Shown here in pieces: positions 1 through 11,600 of a DNA stretch of 64,000 nt. This DNA comes from Rhynchosporium graminicola (taxonomy: Eukaryota > Ascomycota > Leotiomycetes > Helotiales > Ploettnerulaceae): contig FJUW01000022.1 in assembly GCA_900074885.1 (NCBI GenBank), positions 248,001-312,000 of the forward strand, written 5' to 3'. The notes beneath the pieces are model-generated. The model had not been told where the DNA came from. It searched no databases and saw only the letters and a list, made by a program, of their open reading frames with translations. A program made the translations under genes and the position numbers. Within the stretch, counting starts at the first letter, position 1, and each line of letters opens with the position of its first letter.

Positions 1-657
1 CTTCTAACTTCTAACTTCTAAAGTTCAAACTTCAAACCTTCCCATGCTTTAAATCTGACAACCTTTCTCAAGCGACGATTGTTTTCTTGTTTAGGATGCA
101 TTTGCAATTAATTCGAGTATTTGTGCTATGCTGGGGCTACATCGAGCAACCACAGTAGCACCAAGGTAAGGCCCTGTTGGAGGCTGACTAAACAAGAGAT
201 CTTGGCCTGCGGCTCATTCGACGAAGGGGATCGAGAACTCCGACATTACGTTTTCTCTCAAACGAACTCTTCTCTCAACTCTTTGCCAAAGATTGACTTG
301 GATACCTTCCATGTTCTCCTTGCTATGTCACGATCCACGTTCAGCGTGGTAATTCTTAATATAGCTATATCCTTGTCACTTTTCTCCTTGAGGGCCGTTT
401 GATCATCAATGTATCAATGCGAACTTTAAGAAGATTGAAGGCTCATTGGACCATCATGGTTCGAGCTTCCCCTTCTAGGTAAGAAAGGCAAGTGCCATCC
501 GATGATTCCCGTCATGATTCGCGCGTACTTCTCTTTTAACATGCGCGCTCCTTGCTTGACTTGCGACGCAACTTTTGATTGTCACTTTTCATATTATCCT
601 GTGTATGCCAGAGCTAATCGTGTTGAATTGTCTCGTTCTGCAAAGTAGAGGATCAGT
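1..657. other. Upstream region of the membrane-protein gene
   Basis: The sequence has normal base composition and opens with a CT-rich tract (cttctaact repeated) like a fungal promoter or 5' UTR. Several short ORFs occur, but none has a recognisable domain or a clear signal peptide. Possible splice donors (for example gtaagg near 177) and an AG just before 655 leave open that one or more 5' exons of the following gene lie here. I could not build a convincing one. Confidence 0.4.
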
Positions 658-1848
658 ATGATCACTCTTGTTCGGAGACTAGGAGGAAGTGAAGTCGCTT
701 CAGCAAATGGAAAGGATCAGAGTACGACTGCGAAGTCAATGGAATTTGAAGCTGCCAATGTTACCGCTCATTCTGCTACTCTATCCTCAAACTCAGTCAC
801 TATTTCAACATCGGCCAATGACAGCAAGAGTTTGATTATTGGAGTTATGCTCAGTGCAACTGGTGCTCTTCTACTTCTGGCTCTGCTGGTGGTTTTTTGC
901 ATACAGCAGAGAAAGAAGCGCCAGGCAAGGAAGATGGAGAAGGGAGCTCAGCCGACGGCATACTCTGGACTAAACGATGCATTTGGAGGAGTCGCGTTCC
1001 AGGACTCACAACACAACAGCCTCTCGCCGCAATCTTTACTTCTATCTCGTTCGAATAAGATTTATAGTGGTGCCCCCAGTCCAAGTCAAAGGCCAAGCGA
1101 GATGATCGGATTGCTACACCAATCCAATCGAGATGTCAGCTCTCCACAGCAATCGCCGCGACACTCACCACCATCATGGCCTCCTCAATCGCCAGCACAT
1201 GCATACTCATCTCAGCAATCGCGTACACGCTCTCATGCTCACGTCCGTAGATATTCATATATAACACACGCACGTATGCATTCTCGCACGATTTCACGAG
1301 CAGAGAGCAACTCCTCACCCCTAACGCTAAACGATCCTTGCGAAGCACACGTGCTCTCGGGCAATGGAACATGCAGCCCAACAGAACTCGAGGCTGCAAA
1401 GTTCCAAGCAACACCAGTACAAGAACGAGACACGATGGGCTTTCCAGTCGAACAGTCGGCCATAATCGACGATATCGAATTACAACCCATGACACCTGTG
1501 CTTCATTCACCAAAGCCGAAACGTCCCTTAGAACACCAGGATTCACTAGAGCGAATGATACGAGAGGGGAACTCGGCTCCAAGTCCTGCGCCCAGTAACT
1601 CAGCACCTGGCCGAGATAGGAGGATCAGCCAAGAGTGTCGAGAGAGCCCTATACTAGGTGTGCTGAACCCCATGATTATACAAAACGCTACTTTGACAAG
1701 GCTGGGTGATAGGCTAGGTCGAAGCGACAGTCACAAGACTGTTGCTTCTGTATCTACTATGGGGCCGGTGATTGGAGATGAGGAGTTAGAGAGATTGGGG
1801 GTCGGCATAAGACCACAACCGTTGAGGCTGCGAAACGATACCGGCTAG
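658..1848 (+). CDS. Single-pass membrane protein with long Ser/Pro-rich cytoplasmic tail
   Basis: The 396-residue open frame is of unknown function. Residues 20-57 are Ser/Thr-rich, as in the stalk of a fungal cell-wall sensor or Mid2/WSC-like protein. A hydrophobic helix at about 59-82 follows (ending LLALLVVFCI), then a basic stop-transfer cluster (QQRKKRQARK). The remaining 300 or so residues are low-complexity and rich in Ser, Pro, Gln and His, as in many fungal signalling tails. The order Ser/Thr stalk, TM, basic cluster, disordered tail suggests a type I plasma-membrane protein with the tail in the cytosol. No signal peptide is visible in this frame, so the ATG at 658 may be internal and the true 5' exon(s) may lie in 1-657. 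It converges on the LysM gene. The family placement is inference, because no diagnostic extracellular domain is seen. Confidence 0.6.
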   Translation: MITLVRRLGGSEVASANGKDQSTTAKSMEFEAANVTAHSATLSSNSVTISTSANDSKSLIIGVMLSATGALLLLALLVVFCIQQRKKRQARKMEKGAQPTAYSGLNDAFGGVAFQDSQHNSLSPQSLLLSRSNKIYSGAPSPSQRPSEMIGLLHQSNRDVSSPQQSPRHSPPSWPPQSPAHAYSSQQSRTRSHAHVRRYSYITHARMHSRTISRAESNSSPLTLNDPCEAHVLSGNGTCSPTELEAAKFQATPVQERDTMGFPVEQSAIIDDIELQPMTPVLHSPKPKRPLEHQDSLERMIREGNSAPSPAPSNSAPGRDRRISQECRESPILGVLNPMIIQNATLTRLGDRLGRSDSHKTVASVSTMGPVIGDEELERLGVGIRPQPLRLRNDTG

Positions 1849-2301
1849 GGAAGAAATATTAGGAGTGGCCAAGGTTTGGATTAAGTTTTTTTTTCTTTGG
1901 GCGTTTTTGGTTTTTGCTGTCGTTGGATACCCTTTGCTTTGCATAGCTTGGTGAATCAATTGGGCTTTAAGTGTCAAATGGGGTTGGACCTACTGTACAT
2001 TATCCCCTCGGAACGGCCCAAAAGTTCTGCTAGAATCCAAAAAATAATAACGTATACTACCCACTTATCACATCTTTCTAGCTGACAGACACATTATAAC
2101 AAACTACAGACACACGACATGCGCCGATCTAAGAATAAGACATCTATCTGCAAAGCATCTTCTAAGCTCACCAGGAACCTACCTCCCGTTCCGGGCTAAG
2201 TGTACAATATACTTCAAGATATATCCTAGAGCCGATATCCCGCCCTTGCCGTGCCCTTCCTCTACCAAAGAAAAGATCTTCATGTCCCTTTCGATACTAA
2301 T
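1849..2301. other. Intergenic region between convergent genes
   Basis: This 450-bp stretch separates the 3' ends of the membrane-protein gene (+) and the LysM gene (-). It holds T-rich runs near 1885 that could serve 3'-end formation. I see no coding or RNA signal. Confidence 0.5.
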
Positions 2302-3255
2302 CTACATTCCAGCCCATTGGTTTCCGATCAATCTGTTCGCAATCCTCTCTACATAATGGCCAGTTGCAGTTATGCCATCACTTAGATCTTCTCGGTTCAC
2401 GCATCCCGAGTTGTACGCCCTGCAAGCATGATACCAATTGCGATCCCACTTATGAAAGCACTGAATCAAACCATCTCCATACTGCGTCCCCTGCACACCA
2501 TCTCTAATCATCCTCTCTACACACCACTCCGGATAACGTTCATCCCACTCCTGACCATTGTGAGCTTGCATCAAGCCCGTGTTTTTGACGAAATCTGGTG
2601 CTGGAGATAGTGTCGTCGGGTTCCTGACATTACCACCCGATTCTTGCATGATAATGGATAAGATCACTCGGGCGTCAACACCAGATTCATAAGCGACGAT
2701 GGGTATCCATTTCTTGATGTAGAATACTTCTGTCGGCGAGGAATTCAGAAGCATGAGACGCTCATTGGTCTTGATCAAATGCTCGTATGGAGTCCATCGG
2801 TTTGGATGAGGGAATTGATGTGTTGGGCCCGAAAAATACTGATACCCTTCAATTGCAGGTTGTGCTTGTTTAACAATTGGGCGCTGGGTTGGTCCTGATG
2901 GGACGTTGACGATCTGGCCAACTTGGAGAGCTTCAGGCCTGACGCCTGGATTAAGTGATTGGATATGAGAGACGTCTGTCCCGAGTCTTTTCGCGATCGC
3001 ATAAAAGGTATCGCCTGAGATGATCACATAGGTGGTTGATGCGGCGAGAGATGAATCGGCGTTTATATACCCACTTGATAATCTTGATCCAGCTGACCCG
3101 GGTACAACTATGATTTGACCTACTTGCAGAGATTCTGGTTTGACGCCTGGATTCAGGCTCTGGATTACCGATATATCGATGCCATATCGTTTTGCGATCT
3201 CATACAAGGTATCACCGGCAGCAATGGTGTAATTCTGCCGCATGAGACTCGACAT
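2302..3255 (-). CDS. Two-LysM protein with C-terminal lysozyme/transglycosylase-like domain
   Basis: The predicted protein has 317 residues. Two LysM domains lie at about 8-52 and 75-118; both begin Y-x-I-x-x-GDT and end with LQVGQI-x-x-VP, and they are so alike that a recent internal duplication is likely. They are of the cysteine-free type. A linker (119-180) leads to a lysozyme-like fold at about 185-300. Its helix IIMQESGG, with E205 as the likely catalytic acid, and the later NTGLMQAHNG segment resemble the ES/GLMQ motifs of soluble lytic transglycosylases (GH23). Four cysteines in the C-terminal part suggest disulfides, hence an extracellular site. LysM binds chitin or peptidoglycan GlcNAc, so the protein may bind and cut cell-wall glycan. 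Oddly, no signal peptide follows either Met1 or Met5, and the frame is closed by a stop 24 bases upstream. Either a 5' exon is missing from this model or the protein is not classically secreted. Confidence 0.8.
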   Translation of the reverse strand: MSSLMRQNYTIAAGDTLYEIAKRYGIDISVIQSLNPGVKPESLQVGQIIVVPGSAGSRLSSGYINADSSLAASTTYVIISGDTFYAIAKRLGTDVSHIQSLNPGVRPEALQVGQIVNVPSGPTQRPIVKQAQPAIEGYQYFSGPTHQFPHPNRWTPYEHLIKTNERLMLLNSSPTEVFYIKKWIPIVAYESGVDARVILSIIMQESGGNVRNPTTLSPAPDFVKNTGLMQAHNGQEWDERYPEWCVERMIRDGVQGTQYGDGLIQCFHKWDRNWYHACRAYNSGCVNREDLSDGITATGHYVERIANRLIGNQWAGM

Positions 3256-4494
3256 AGTCGATATGCTGGAGTGGGATATCTAAAATAGGACTAGCAATTT
3301 TGAAAGCCGCCTCAAAAAAAAGATCCGATCGACAGATATTCGAAGTGATGAAGACTTAGATGTTGTGTGGAAGTAGTATAGGATAGAAAGGAGGTAACAT
3401 TTTCCAGATGTTTGGCAGCTCGCTTACAGCATACCCTGTTCAGGTCAGCCTCCAACATGGTCAAGGAGGTGACCAGTGCATACATTCCGACATACTTTAG
3501 CTTTATTTTTCTTTTATTGCTCTCACAGGAATTCTGCGTACTGTTGATGGGAGCGATTCTTTGCTTTGCCATGAACCATCGAGCAAGGTGTCACACACTA
3601 CAAGTAGAAGTCGTTGGCGTCCGTCTATTTACTTAGCTGAGGTGTGAGTAGAGATTATCCGCTGCGCTACTACCAGCTTTCCATTTTTTCGGGCCGGAAT
3701 TATATTTACAGTGTTATTCTACGAGCTATCCTATATCTCGGAGTGAAAGTCGCAATGTAACAGGATACTACTAATGTAGCACTTCACAGTCGTATAATTA
3801 TTTCACAGTTGTATAATTATTGGATGAATTTACTTTGTTAATAATTTGACCTCGTCCGAGACGTATTTCCTCAACCTCAAAGTCCTATTCTTAAGAATTT
3901 GGCCTTTCTGTCAGCTAGTAGTGGGCGACTTAGCGAGTGTACATACCAATGCCCGGATAGCTACGTCGTATGCTACTAGTGCTGGGTGCTCTCTCAGAAT
4001 AGTTCAATGGTAGCGGAGTGATGGATTATATCCAAGATACTATGAACAAGATGACAGCAATTGCTACATATTCATTAACCTTGAATTGAAAAAAATGACC
4101 ATTGGAACCGAGCATAGAAACATAAATCAATTCTAGGCTCTTGGACCGAAGTTACTGTTTTTATCAAACTGATTTCACTCTTAGAGGCTCAACAATCGTT
4201 CCCAGGCCCATGGCTCGAGCCGCTCGAATATCGGCTCACGAATCTGCCTTGTATATATGTCCCGAATTAATTCTCGCACCGAGTTCTGCTGTGCTTGGAT
4301 AAGGACTCATCTCATAAGTGGCAGGACGTATTTTACAAGCGACTTGAAACACTAAAGGAGTGCAGATTGCCAGACAGCTTCATACAAAGGTAATGCTCTG
4401 GCATAAATTGCCAAATATGGCCAAGTTCATTTTGCTTGCTAACTTTGCTTCTCATCATACAACCCGCACCTCTTGTATACAACCAGGAAGGTGT
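3256..4494. other. Long intergenic region between LysM and peroxiredoxin genes
   Basis: This 1.2-kb stretch has mixed base composition and no convincing ORF. The part next to the LysM start is CT-rich on the minus strand, as expected of its promoter and 5' leader. The middle (3650-4340) has scattered AT-rich patches. A tRNA A-box-like string near 4000 has no matching T arm or acceptor stem and is not called. Confidence 0.4.
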
Positions 4495-5277
4495 CTAACC
4501 CAAAACCTTCTCAGCGGCGGAGACTTTAACGAAATATTAGCATGTTCCTATATCAAGAGGCAACTTTGCTTACCATCAAGACCGGTGTTGTCTGGCTCAA
4601 CATGAAGTGCCTTAACCTTGCCATCCTCGATCTCGAGAGCGTATCGCTTACTTCGTGGACCGCCGAAGATGGCAGCGCCATCGAAGGTTAGATTCAATGC
4701 CTCGGTAAACTTGGCTGTCGGATCTCCAAGGAAACGGATCTACGAATTGATGTCAGCTCAGCACTACATGGGGTTCATCATTTTGTCATAAGTCATGTAT
4801 CGATGGGCGCATTACTTACGCCTGAGCTTCCGGTAGGGTCCAAATTATCAGCCCAAGCCTTCGTGCTGTAATTATCAGCAAGCGTGGACGAAAAGTCATC
4901 ATCAGGCTTACACAAATGGATCATTGACAGCGACGACGAAAACATCACCAGCGCTCTTCAGCTTCAGGTGCTTAATGTAACCAGGGATATGAGTATTTGA
5001 GCACGAAGGGCCTGCAAGTCAGCAACTGAACCCAAGTTTGATTCAAGTGTGAGATGAATGCAACCTTACTGAAAGCAGCTGGTACTCCAATGATCAAGCC
5101 CTTGCCTTTAATGGCCTCACTCAAGTTCACTTTGTTGCCGGGCGAATTCTCAACCAATGCATCGATATTAGGAAGCTTATCACCAACTTTGATGAAGGAG
5201 GCCGCGGAAGCATGGAAACTTCTTGACGAGCGCGAGGCATTGAGAGCCACACGGCGGAGGATGTTTGTTGATGACAT
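4495..5277 (-). CDS. Mitochondrial peroxiredoxin, Prx5/Asp f 3 type
   Basis: The gene has five exons (5277-5070, 5011-4912, 4865-4820, 4739-4574, 4523-4495), all phases agree, and it gives 182 residues. It belongs to the Prx5/PMP20 class of thiol peroxidases, which reduce hydrogen peroxide and alkyl peroxides. The motif GVPAAFSPSC places the peroxidatic cysteine at residue 73 in the usual P-x(3)-S/T-x-x-C context. Downstream, FGGPRSKRYA and the ending VSAAEKVLG fit the family. The N-terminal 27 residues are rich in Arg and Ser (RSSRSFHASAASF) and lack acidic residues, a mitochondrial presequence. There is no C-terminal SKL-like peroxisomal signal. The final exon codes for only nine residues plus the stop. 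All introns have GT-AG ends. The length is normal for a presequence-bearing Prx5. Confidence 0.9.
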
Positions 5278-5640
5278 TGCGACGTTTTTCCAACTGGTGT
5301 TGATGTTACTTGGTAGACAAAGCTGGGATTAAGCTCTGAAGTCGAACAGAATCCGAAATAGGCTTAGCGCAATCTAACTTCAGATCAACATTCTCTCACG
5401 ATATGCCATGCAATCCAGATAAACGATTTCCTGAATACGACTACATCGAGGTCTGTATCCGTACTAACGAGCGGCATCGTCATTTCCCCACGCAATGCAC
5501 CTACCTGTAAGCCTGTTATAAGTATTGCCGACTTGGATCACTAGTTCCAGGTTAATTAGTACGCATCTCTGAGAACCTTATGATCCGTTATCTCAGTTCC
5601 TCAGGCCACTCTTCTTCGCTCTTTAGGTATATAGCCTAAT
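5278..5640. promoter_or_regulatory. Peroxiredoxin upstream region at the edge of the AT-rich block
   Basis: This is the presumed promoter of the Prx5 gene (minus strand). Base composition is normal up to about 5600 and then turns abruptly AT-rich. No specific stress-response element could be assigned with confidence. Confidence 0.4.
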
Positions 5641-5646
5641 TCTAGT

Positions 5647-5670
5647 AGTTAACTTACTTCAACTTACTTA
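5647..5670 (+). repeat. Recurring 10-bp motif, left edge copy
   Basis: Two units of AACTTACTTC/A occur here. The same string, starting AGTTAACTTACTTC, recurs at the right edge of the block (48180). Other copies lie at 6385-6414 and 6896-6945 in this part of the block. Confidence 0.7.
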
Positions 5671-5746
5671 TTAGCATTAGACTAAGGCCCGATAGGGTAA
5701 AGTATCTATAATAGTCCGTATAGAGTGAAGATTCGAGCTGCGAAGC

Positions 5747-5787
5747 GTCTAAGGGAAAATAGTCGAAAAAACGCTCTAAAGCGTAGT
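5747..5787 (+). repeat. Left arm of a 41-bp inverted repeat bounding the block
   Basis: This pairs with 48104-48144 on the opposite strand: 35 of 41 positions match, including a 22-bp perfect run at the outer end. The core is GGGAAAATAGTCG. The two arms lie about 100 bp inside the left edge and about 100 bp inside the right edge of the AT-rich block. Confidence 0.7.
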
Positions 5788-7010
5788 TTAGGATATAACC
5801 CTCGAGTGTTTTTCGCGATTACTTAATATAATATATTCAGAATTACTCTAGGTATAGTAGAGATTCTAGATAATTAAGGTTATTATTATTCTAATGATTT
5901 TTTATTACTTATTAATATTTATCTTAGCGCGATATATACTTACTAAAGCTAAAAAGTTATTTTCCTTAGAGTATAATTACGAAATCCGTCCGGAAAGCAC
6001 GTAATTATTCTATAATAATAGTACTAGTAGACTATATATATAGTCTCTAAGGATATCTTATCCTAGGGGAACCTCTAGTAAAAATTTCGAAAGCTATAAG
6101 TAATAGAATAATCGATTTCTAGAGAGGTAAGTGTTAATTATATCTATAATATAAGTTTTTAGCTAGAAAGATAATAAGAATATTAATACTATAACTCTAC
6201 TCTAATATACGAACCGCATATATTTATAGAGTCAGAAGTATATTTAGAATAAGCTATAAGTTACGCGGAAGCTATACTAGTTATTATTATAAAGTATTTA
6301 CTATTTAAGTATTATTTTACTATTATAATATCGAGGCCTACTTAGATTTAAGTAATACTTAATACTAATCGTATATATCTTAGTAACTTATTTTAACTTA
6401 CTTTAACTTACTTTATTATTATATCGAGATTTCTATATATCTTCCTCTTCTCTCTCGCCCTTATAATAATTTCTTTAAGATTATCTATATTAATAGCGCT
6501 TATAGCTATAGCTATAGCTTTCTCTTCTCTATTACTATATCTTCCTCTCTTCTCTCGCTTATTAATATCTATAGTTATAATAAGAGTAAAATATCTAGCT
6601 TAATCTTAAGTAAGATATAGAAGTAATAAATTATTAACCTCTAGTATAATTACTCTTATTATTCTTATAGCTATATCTCTCTATATTCTCCTACTACTAT
6701 ATCTTTCTTACTCTAAATAATATCTATCTTATATAGTTTCCTAAGAATAACCTAATTATTATCTTATATAGTAGAGAATAGTTCTAATAAGGGTAATAGA
6801 AGTTAGAATAGATAATAACTAGCTTAAGGAGTAGCTAGTAATATTAGTATTATTTAATAACTTATATATACTTATCTATAATATATCGATTATAATTAGT
6901 TAACTTACTTTAACTTACTTTATAAGTAAAGTAGAAAAGAGATAATACTAGCTAGTTCCGAAAGTAAGAAGATATAACTAATAGAGTATTATCTTAATAA
7001 TATCTCTTAC

Positions 7011-7192
7011 TGTAATGATCACTTAGTACGCTGAGGTAAATAGGCATAATAGAATAGTAGAACAGTCGCTAGAGGTTCGCTAGTAATAATCTAGTTAATA
7101 CAGAAACTAATTACTAAGGAGAGAAGGTTCTTCTTTCCTCTCTAATTCTGAAATACAGGAGTAGGAGGCACTAGGCGCATAGACCTATTATA
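7011..7192 (-). repeat. Gypsy-1 3' LTR
   Basis: 182 bp. It begins TGTAATGATC on the plus strand and ends at 7192 where CA has become TA. It differs from the right LTR only by transitions of the RIP kind. Confidence 0.9.
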
Positions 7193-7459
7193 ATATCTCC
7201 CCTCTTAAACACTTCTATCCTAGAAGTAAAAGCGTTAAAATACCCTAGCTAGCGATACTTCAGCGAGGCGCTAGCGAGGCATTCCTTTCAGGATTCACTT
7301 TTATTCTGATTCTTCTTTATTATTAGTAAAGCTAGAATACAGGGCATAGCGCTAGGCAACTCCTCTATATAACTCTTAACTTTCTCTCTTCTCTCCCTTC
7401 TTAAATAACTAATAATAATAATAATAACTATACGTAAGTTATAAATATAAGGTATCAGG

Positions 7460-8553
7460 TAGTACTAACTTAACCTTTTAGCTCCTAAGAACCTTCGTAA
7501 GCGCGCCGCTAGTAGTTCGCTTAAAGATACTCTTCCTTCTAGTAATACTTTCACCCCTATTAATAAGGGAAAAACCGCAGTCGCTAGCGAGTTATCGACT
7601 AAGCGCTAGCGAGCGGAAGATAATAACAAGGATACTAAAAGCGAGCCGAGCTAAGATAGTAGCCCTTCTGCCCGTTACGATAAGACTCTCTATACTAGTC
7701 GAAAGAATACGTAAATAAAGTCGAAAGCTCGTGCTAAAGTAAATAAGAAGATACTACGTCCGGAGACTTACCTGCGATACGCCGGCGAGTATACTCTATT
7801 CCTTAAGTTAAAGTGCACTTTAGCTCCTAACTCCGTTACTAATAAGTATATAGACTATATTAAGAAAGGTAAATCTTGCGAGGATATAAGTATAAATTTC
7901 CTCTCTCTAGCGAATACTTAGCTAATAGCCGACGAGGTTCTAGCTATCCTAATAGATATTCTTAGCTAACTACAAGACGTAGCTTTAAAAGTAGTAATAA
8001 GCGAGAGTTCTGGAGAAGTATTAAAGATTACCTAAGCACGCTTTAATATAGAGAAGAAGCGGGCTAATTATACTTCTAAAGTTAGTAATACTATAGCTAT
8101 TAAATCTCCTTAGAAGCTAGTTATTAATTCTAATACCGAGCTATCCTCTAGTATTATATCAGCAATCGCTAAGGTATCTAGGTATACGCTGCGCTCTATA
8201 GCTAAAGTTATTACTACTATTAATATCATAAATACTACTCTTCTAGAGGAAATTCGTAGTCTCTATATAGTATAAATTAATCTCTCTAGCGAGTTCCCTA
8301 CTAATCTTCGGCGAAGGACTTCCGTACTATTTATACTAGATTCTTTCTACAGGTAGCTTCACTAGATACGCAGCTAGAGGTTAATAGAGAGGAAGTCCCG
8401 GATAAGGATATAGATACTACTAATTAGGAAGTTACTAAGTAAACTTTCTTTAGTAATATATCGGAGTTTATCCGGCGAGAGCTAGTTTACTAGCGATCCG
8501 TATAAATAATAAAACCTCTTTTTCCCTTCAGACCTCTACTAGATTTATAATCT
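7460..8553 (+). pseudogene. Accessory ORF of Gypsy-1, antisense to pol (decayed)
   Basis: On the plus strand, opposite to the element's own genes, about 280 codons can be read from near 7460 to 8320 in one frame. Every stop met is a TAA or TAG where a glutamine codon is expected. A change of frame near 8340 (small deletion or a short intron; the AG of CTACAG at about 8350 would fit) continues the reading to about 8510-8553. The start is basic and Ser/Thr-rich (SSLKDTL, RKRAA), followed by a probably helical section. I recognise no family. It lies between the chromodomain stop (8637) and the 3' LTR, tail-to-tail with pol. Reading the stops as former Gln codons is inference from the RIP pattern. 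Confidence 0.6.
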
Positions 8554-8636
8554 CTAATATACCTTTAAAACTATAAAACCCTATAGGAAAAAAAAGAAAA
8601 ATATATATCCTTTTAAAAGTATTATTTCACTTTCGC

Positions 8637-11600
8637 TAGCGTTTCGCAAGTCTTTCTATAGAATTTTGATTTTTTAAAGCTTTAATTTCTTTCTAGAGTC
8701 CCTAGAGGTTTTCTTTTAGCTCCTAAGAATTATAAGTAGAAGTAAACTCCTTCTATCTTACTAGGAATTATTCTCTCCCTCTAACTACTTGCCGGTCTAG
8801 TAAGGAATTAACCTCCTATAATTCTTCGCTATTAATAAAGTCAGGTTAGATAACTTCCGACGACTCGCCGGGCCTTTACTAGTATAATTCTAATAGTAAG
8901 ATATAGAAGACGTTATATAGCCGACTATACTTAGTAAGTAAATCTAATCGATATACCTACTTTCTAATTCTTTCGCTAATCTTAAATAGCCCTAGAAATT
9001 AGTAATCTAGCTTCTTACTCGATCGAATAGTTTTAATATTCTTTACTAAAAGTAGGACTTATTAATCTACTTTAAATTCAACTAGTCGATAGTTCTTATT
9101 ATAATACTTCGCATAAATTTCTTTAGTTCTTCGCTAGCTATTCTCTAGCTCTTAGCGTTTCTTAACTACTTCTTCTGCTCTTTCTTTAGTAGTAAGTATC
9201 TCCCCTCTTATAGGATCGTCCTCGATACCTTAGCGACTATCTAGCGTAATTCTATACCTAGCTTTATTTAGAGTTATTCTAATAGCCTTATGATATATAT
9301 TTATATACGCGAATTTCGCTATAGGTAATAGGTCTACCTAATTATCTTAAAGATAGCATACGAAATACCATAGCTATACTTCTATAGCTTAGTTTTATCG
9401 TTCTATTTACCTATCAGTTTATAAGTAAAACGCCGTCGAAAGACCTCTTATTATTCGGAGGTAGAAGTATACCTCTTACTAGAACTTAGAAATAAAAACA
9501 GAACCTCTATTAGTAATAATAACTATAGGTAATCCGTAGTCCTTAAACTAATAGTCGATAAATAGCTAAGCTAAGCCTAGCGTATTAATTATCTTCAAGT
9601 AAGAAATATACTCTATATCTTTAGTATATCTATCGATAATTACTAGTAAACTATCGGAGATTCTTCCTATAGAGCTCCCTTTATAAGGTAGCAGATCTAT
9701 AATAAAGTCTATAGTTATAGACTTAAATAGCTTACTTAGCTAGCTAAGCGCTTATATCTCGCTGGCTATCTTTATTCTTCTTACCTTTATCCTTTAATAA
9801 ATATCGTAACTTTTAATATATTCTTTAATATCTAGCTTTATCTTCTGCTAATAGTACTTTCGCTAGATAAGCTTTAGCGTCTTATCTTAACTAAAATAGC
9901 CTATAGTTAGATTATTATAGTATATCTTTATGATTTTAGTATAGATAGCTTCGTCTAGCGGAATATAAGCTTTTCGCCGGTATCTAAGCAGTCTTTCGCT
10001 ATCGATACTCTAATCTATATTCCCGGTTTTCTATAATCTAGCTAACTTCTTAATAGTAAAAGCGTCCCTTTTCTATAGCTTTATAAGCGTTAAGAGAAAT
10101 GAGTTCGATTCAGGGTTTACTATTTCGGTTCTTATAATTCTCGCTATAAAAAACTGTAGTATAGTATATCTATAGCTATACTAGCTAGCGCCCGGCTCCT
10201 CGCTAGCGCCTCTTAAGAGGGTGTCTAGACCTCCAAATAAGTTCTATGAACTATTAAGCTTTATAGGTATATATCGCTAGTTAGGCGTAGAAGTTATATC
10301 TATAGCCTCGATCGATACTCCTTTTGAAGAAGTATCGTTAGTAAGTTATAGAATCTGAGTTAACTAGCACGATATACTATTATTCAGACGCCGGTTACTC
10401 TCTATCGTATTACTAGCTTTACTAAGTATATAGATTAACTTATCTTCAATTATACTTCGTAGCTTATTTTATAAAGTAAGAAGTATAATATTTTCTTTAT
10501 CTTTCGCCGGCTTATAGTTAGGCCTTCTCAATAGTCTATTAGTAGGATTATTTTTCCCTTATCTATAACTTAATATAAAGTTATACTTAGATAGCTCTAG
10601 AGCTTATCTAGCTTATCGCTAGCTTAATATTATCGTAGTTATAAAGTGATAGAGATTACTATAATCTATTAATACCTTAACTAGAGCTATACTACCTTTA
10701 AGGTAATACCTCTAGTATATAAAACACTTAATAATTATAAGGAGTTCTTAGTTATATACTTTATAATTTAACTCAGTAGGTTCTAGCTTTTTACTAAAGA
10801 ACGCGATAGAGTACTAGATAGCCTTTTCCCCTTCTTTCGCCGGCTACTCTCTAAGCTAGGAGAGAATTCCCGTAATAGTAAACCTAGAAGCGTTAGTCTC
10901 TAGCTTTCTTAGCTTCAGTAGATCGAAGTGCATAAGAAAAGGTACTATAGTAAACGTATCTTTTAACGCGTTAAAAGCCTCCCTTTCTATAGCACTTTAT
11001 CTAAAAGCAAGAGCAGGTTACCCTTTCTTCTTACTACTTATTAAACTTATTAGAAGTTAAGTAATCGCCGAGAATCTTATAATAAATCGCTAGTAGAAGT
11101 TTATAAAACTAATAAAGACTTATATATCTCTAATACTTTTAAGCTCTAGCTATTCCCTAATAGTATCTATCTAGCTTATATCTATTAAAACGCTAGCTAA
11201 AGAGATAATATATCCTAGAAACTTTATACTTTTAGTATTAAAGGAGCACTTTAATAACTTAATAAAGAGGTTTATATATCGAAGTCTCTCGAGTACTTAG
11301 CGGACGTATTATTTATATTATAAGAGGTCGGCAGAATAGATTAGGATATTATTAAGATATATAATATAAGTAATATCGATAAGGCCCGCTAGCGTATCAT
11401 TAATAAATACCTAGAAGGTCGCTAGTACGTTTAATAATCTAAACGGCATAACTTAATACTCGTAATACCTATATCAGGTACAAAATATAGTCTTCTATTT
11501 ATCACCCTAGCGAATTCGGATATAGTAGTAAGCGTTTTATAAGTCTAGTTTAGTAAATACTTTAGTATCCCGGAGCCTATCTAACGTTTCGCTAATTAAT

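Noticed and set aside
1136..1606. 156-codon minus-strand ORF
   Set aside because: Antisense shadow of the membrane-protein tail with no domain.
3994..4070. tRNA-like A box (TAGTTCAATGGTAG)
   Set aside because: No T-loop (GGTTCRA) and no matching acceptor stem downstream within tRNA distance.
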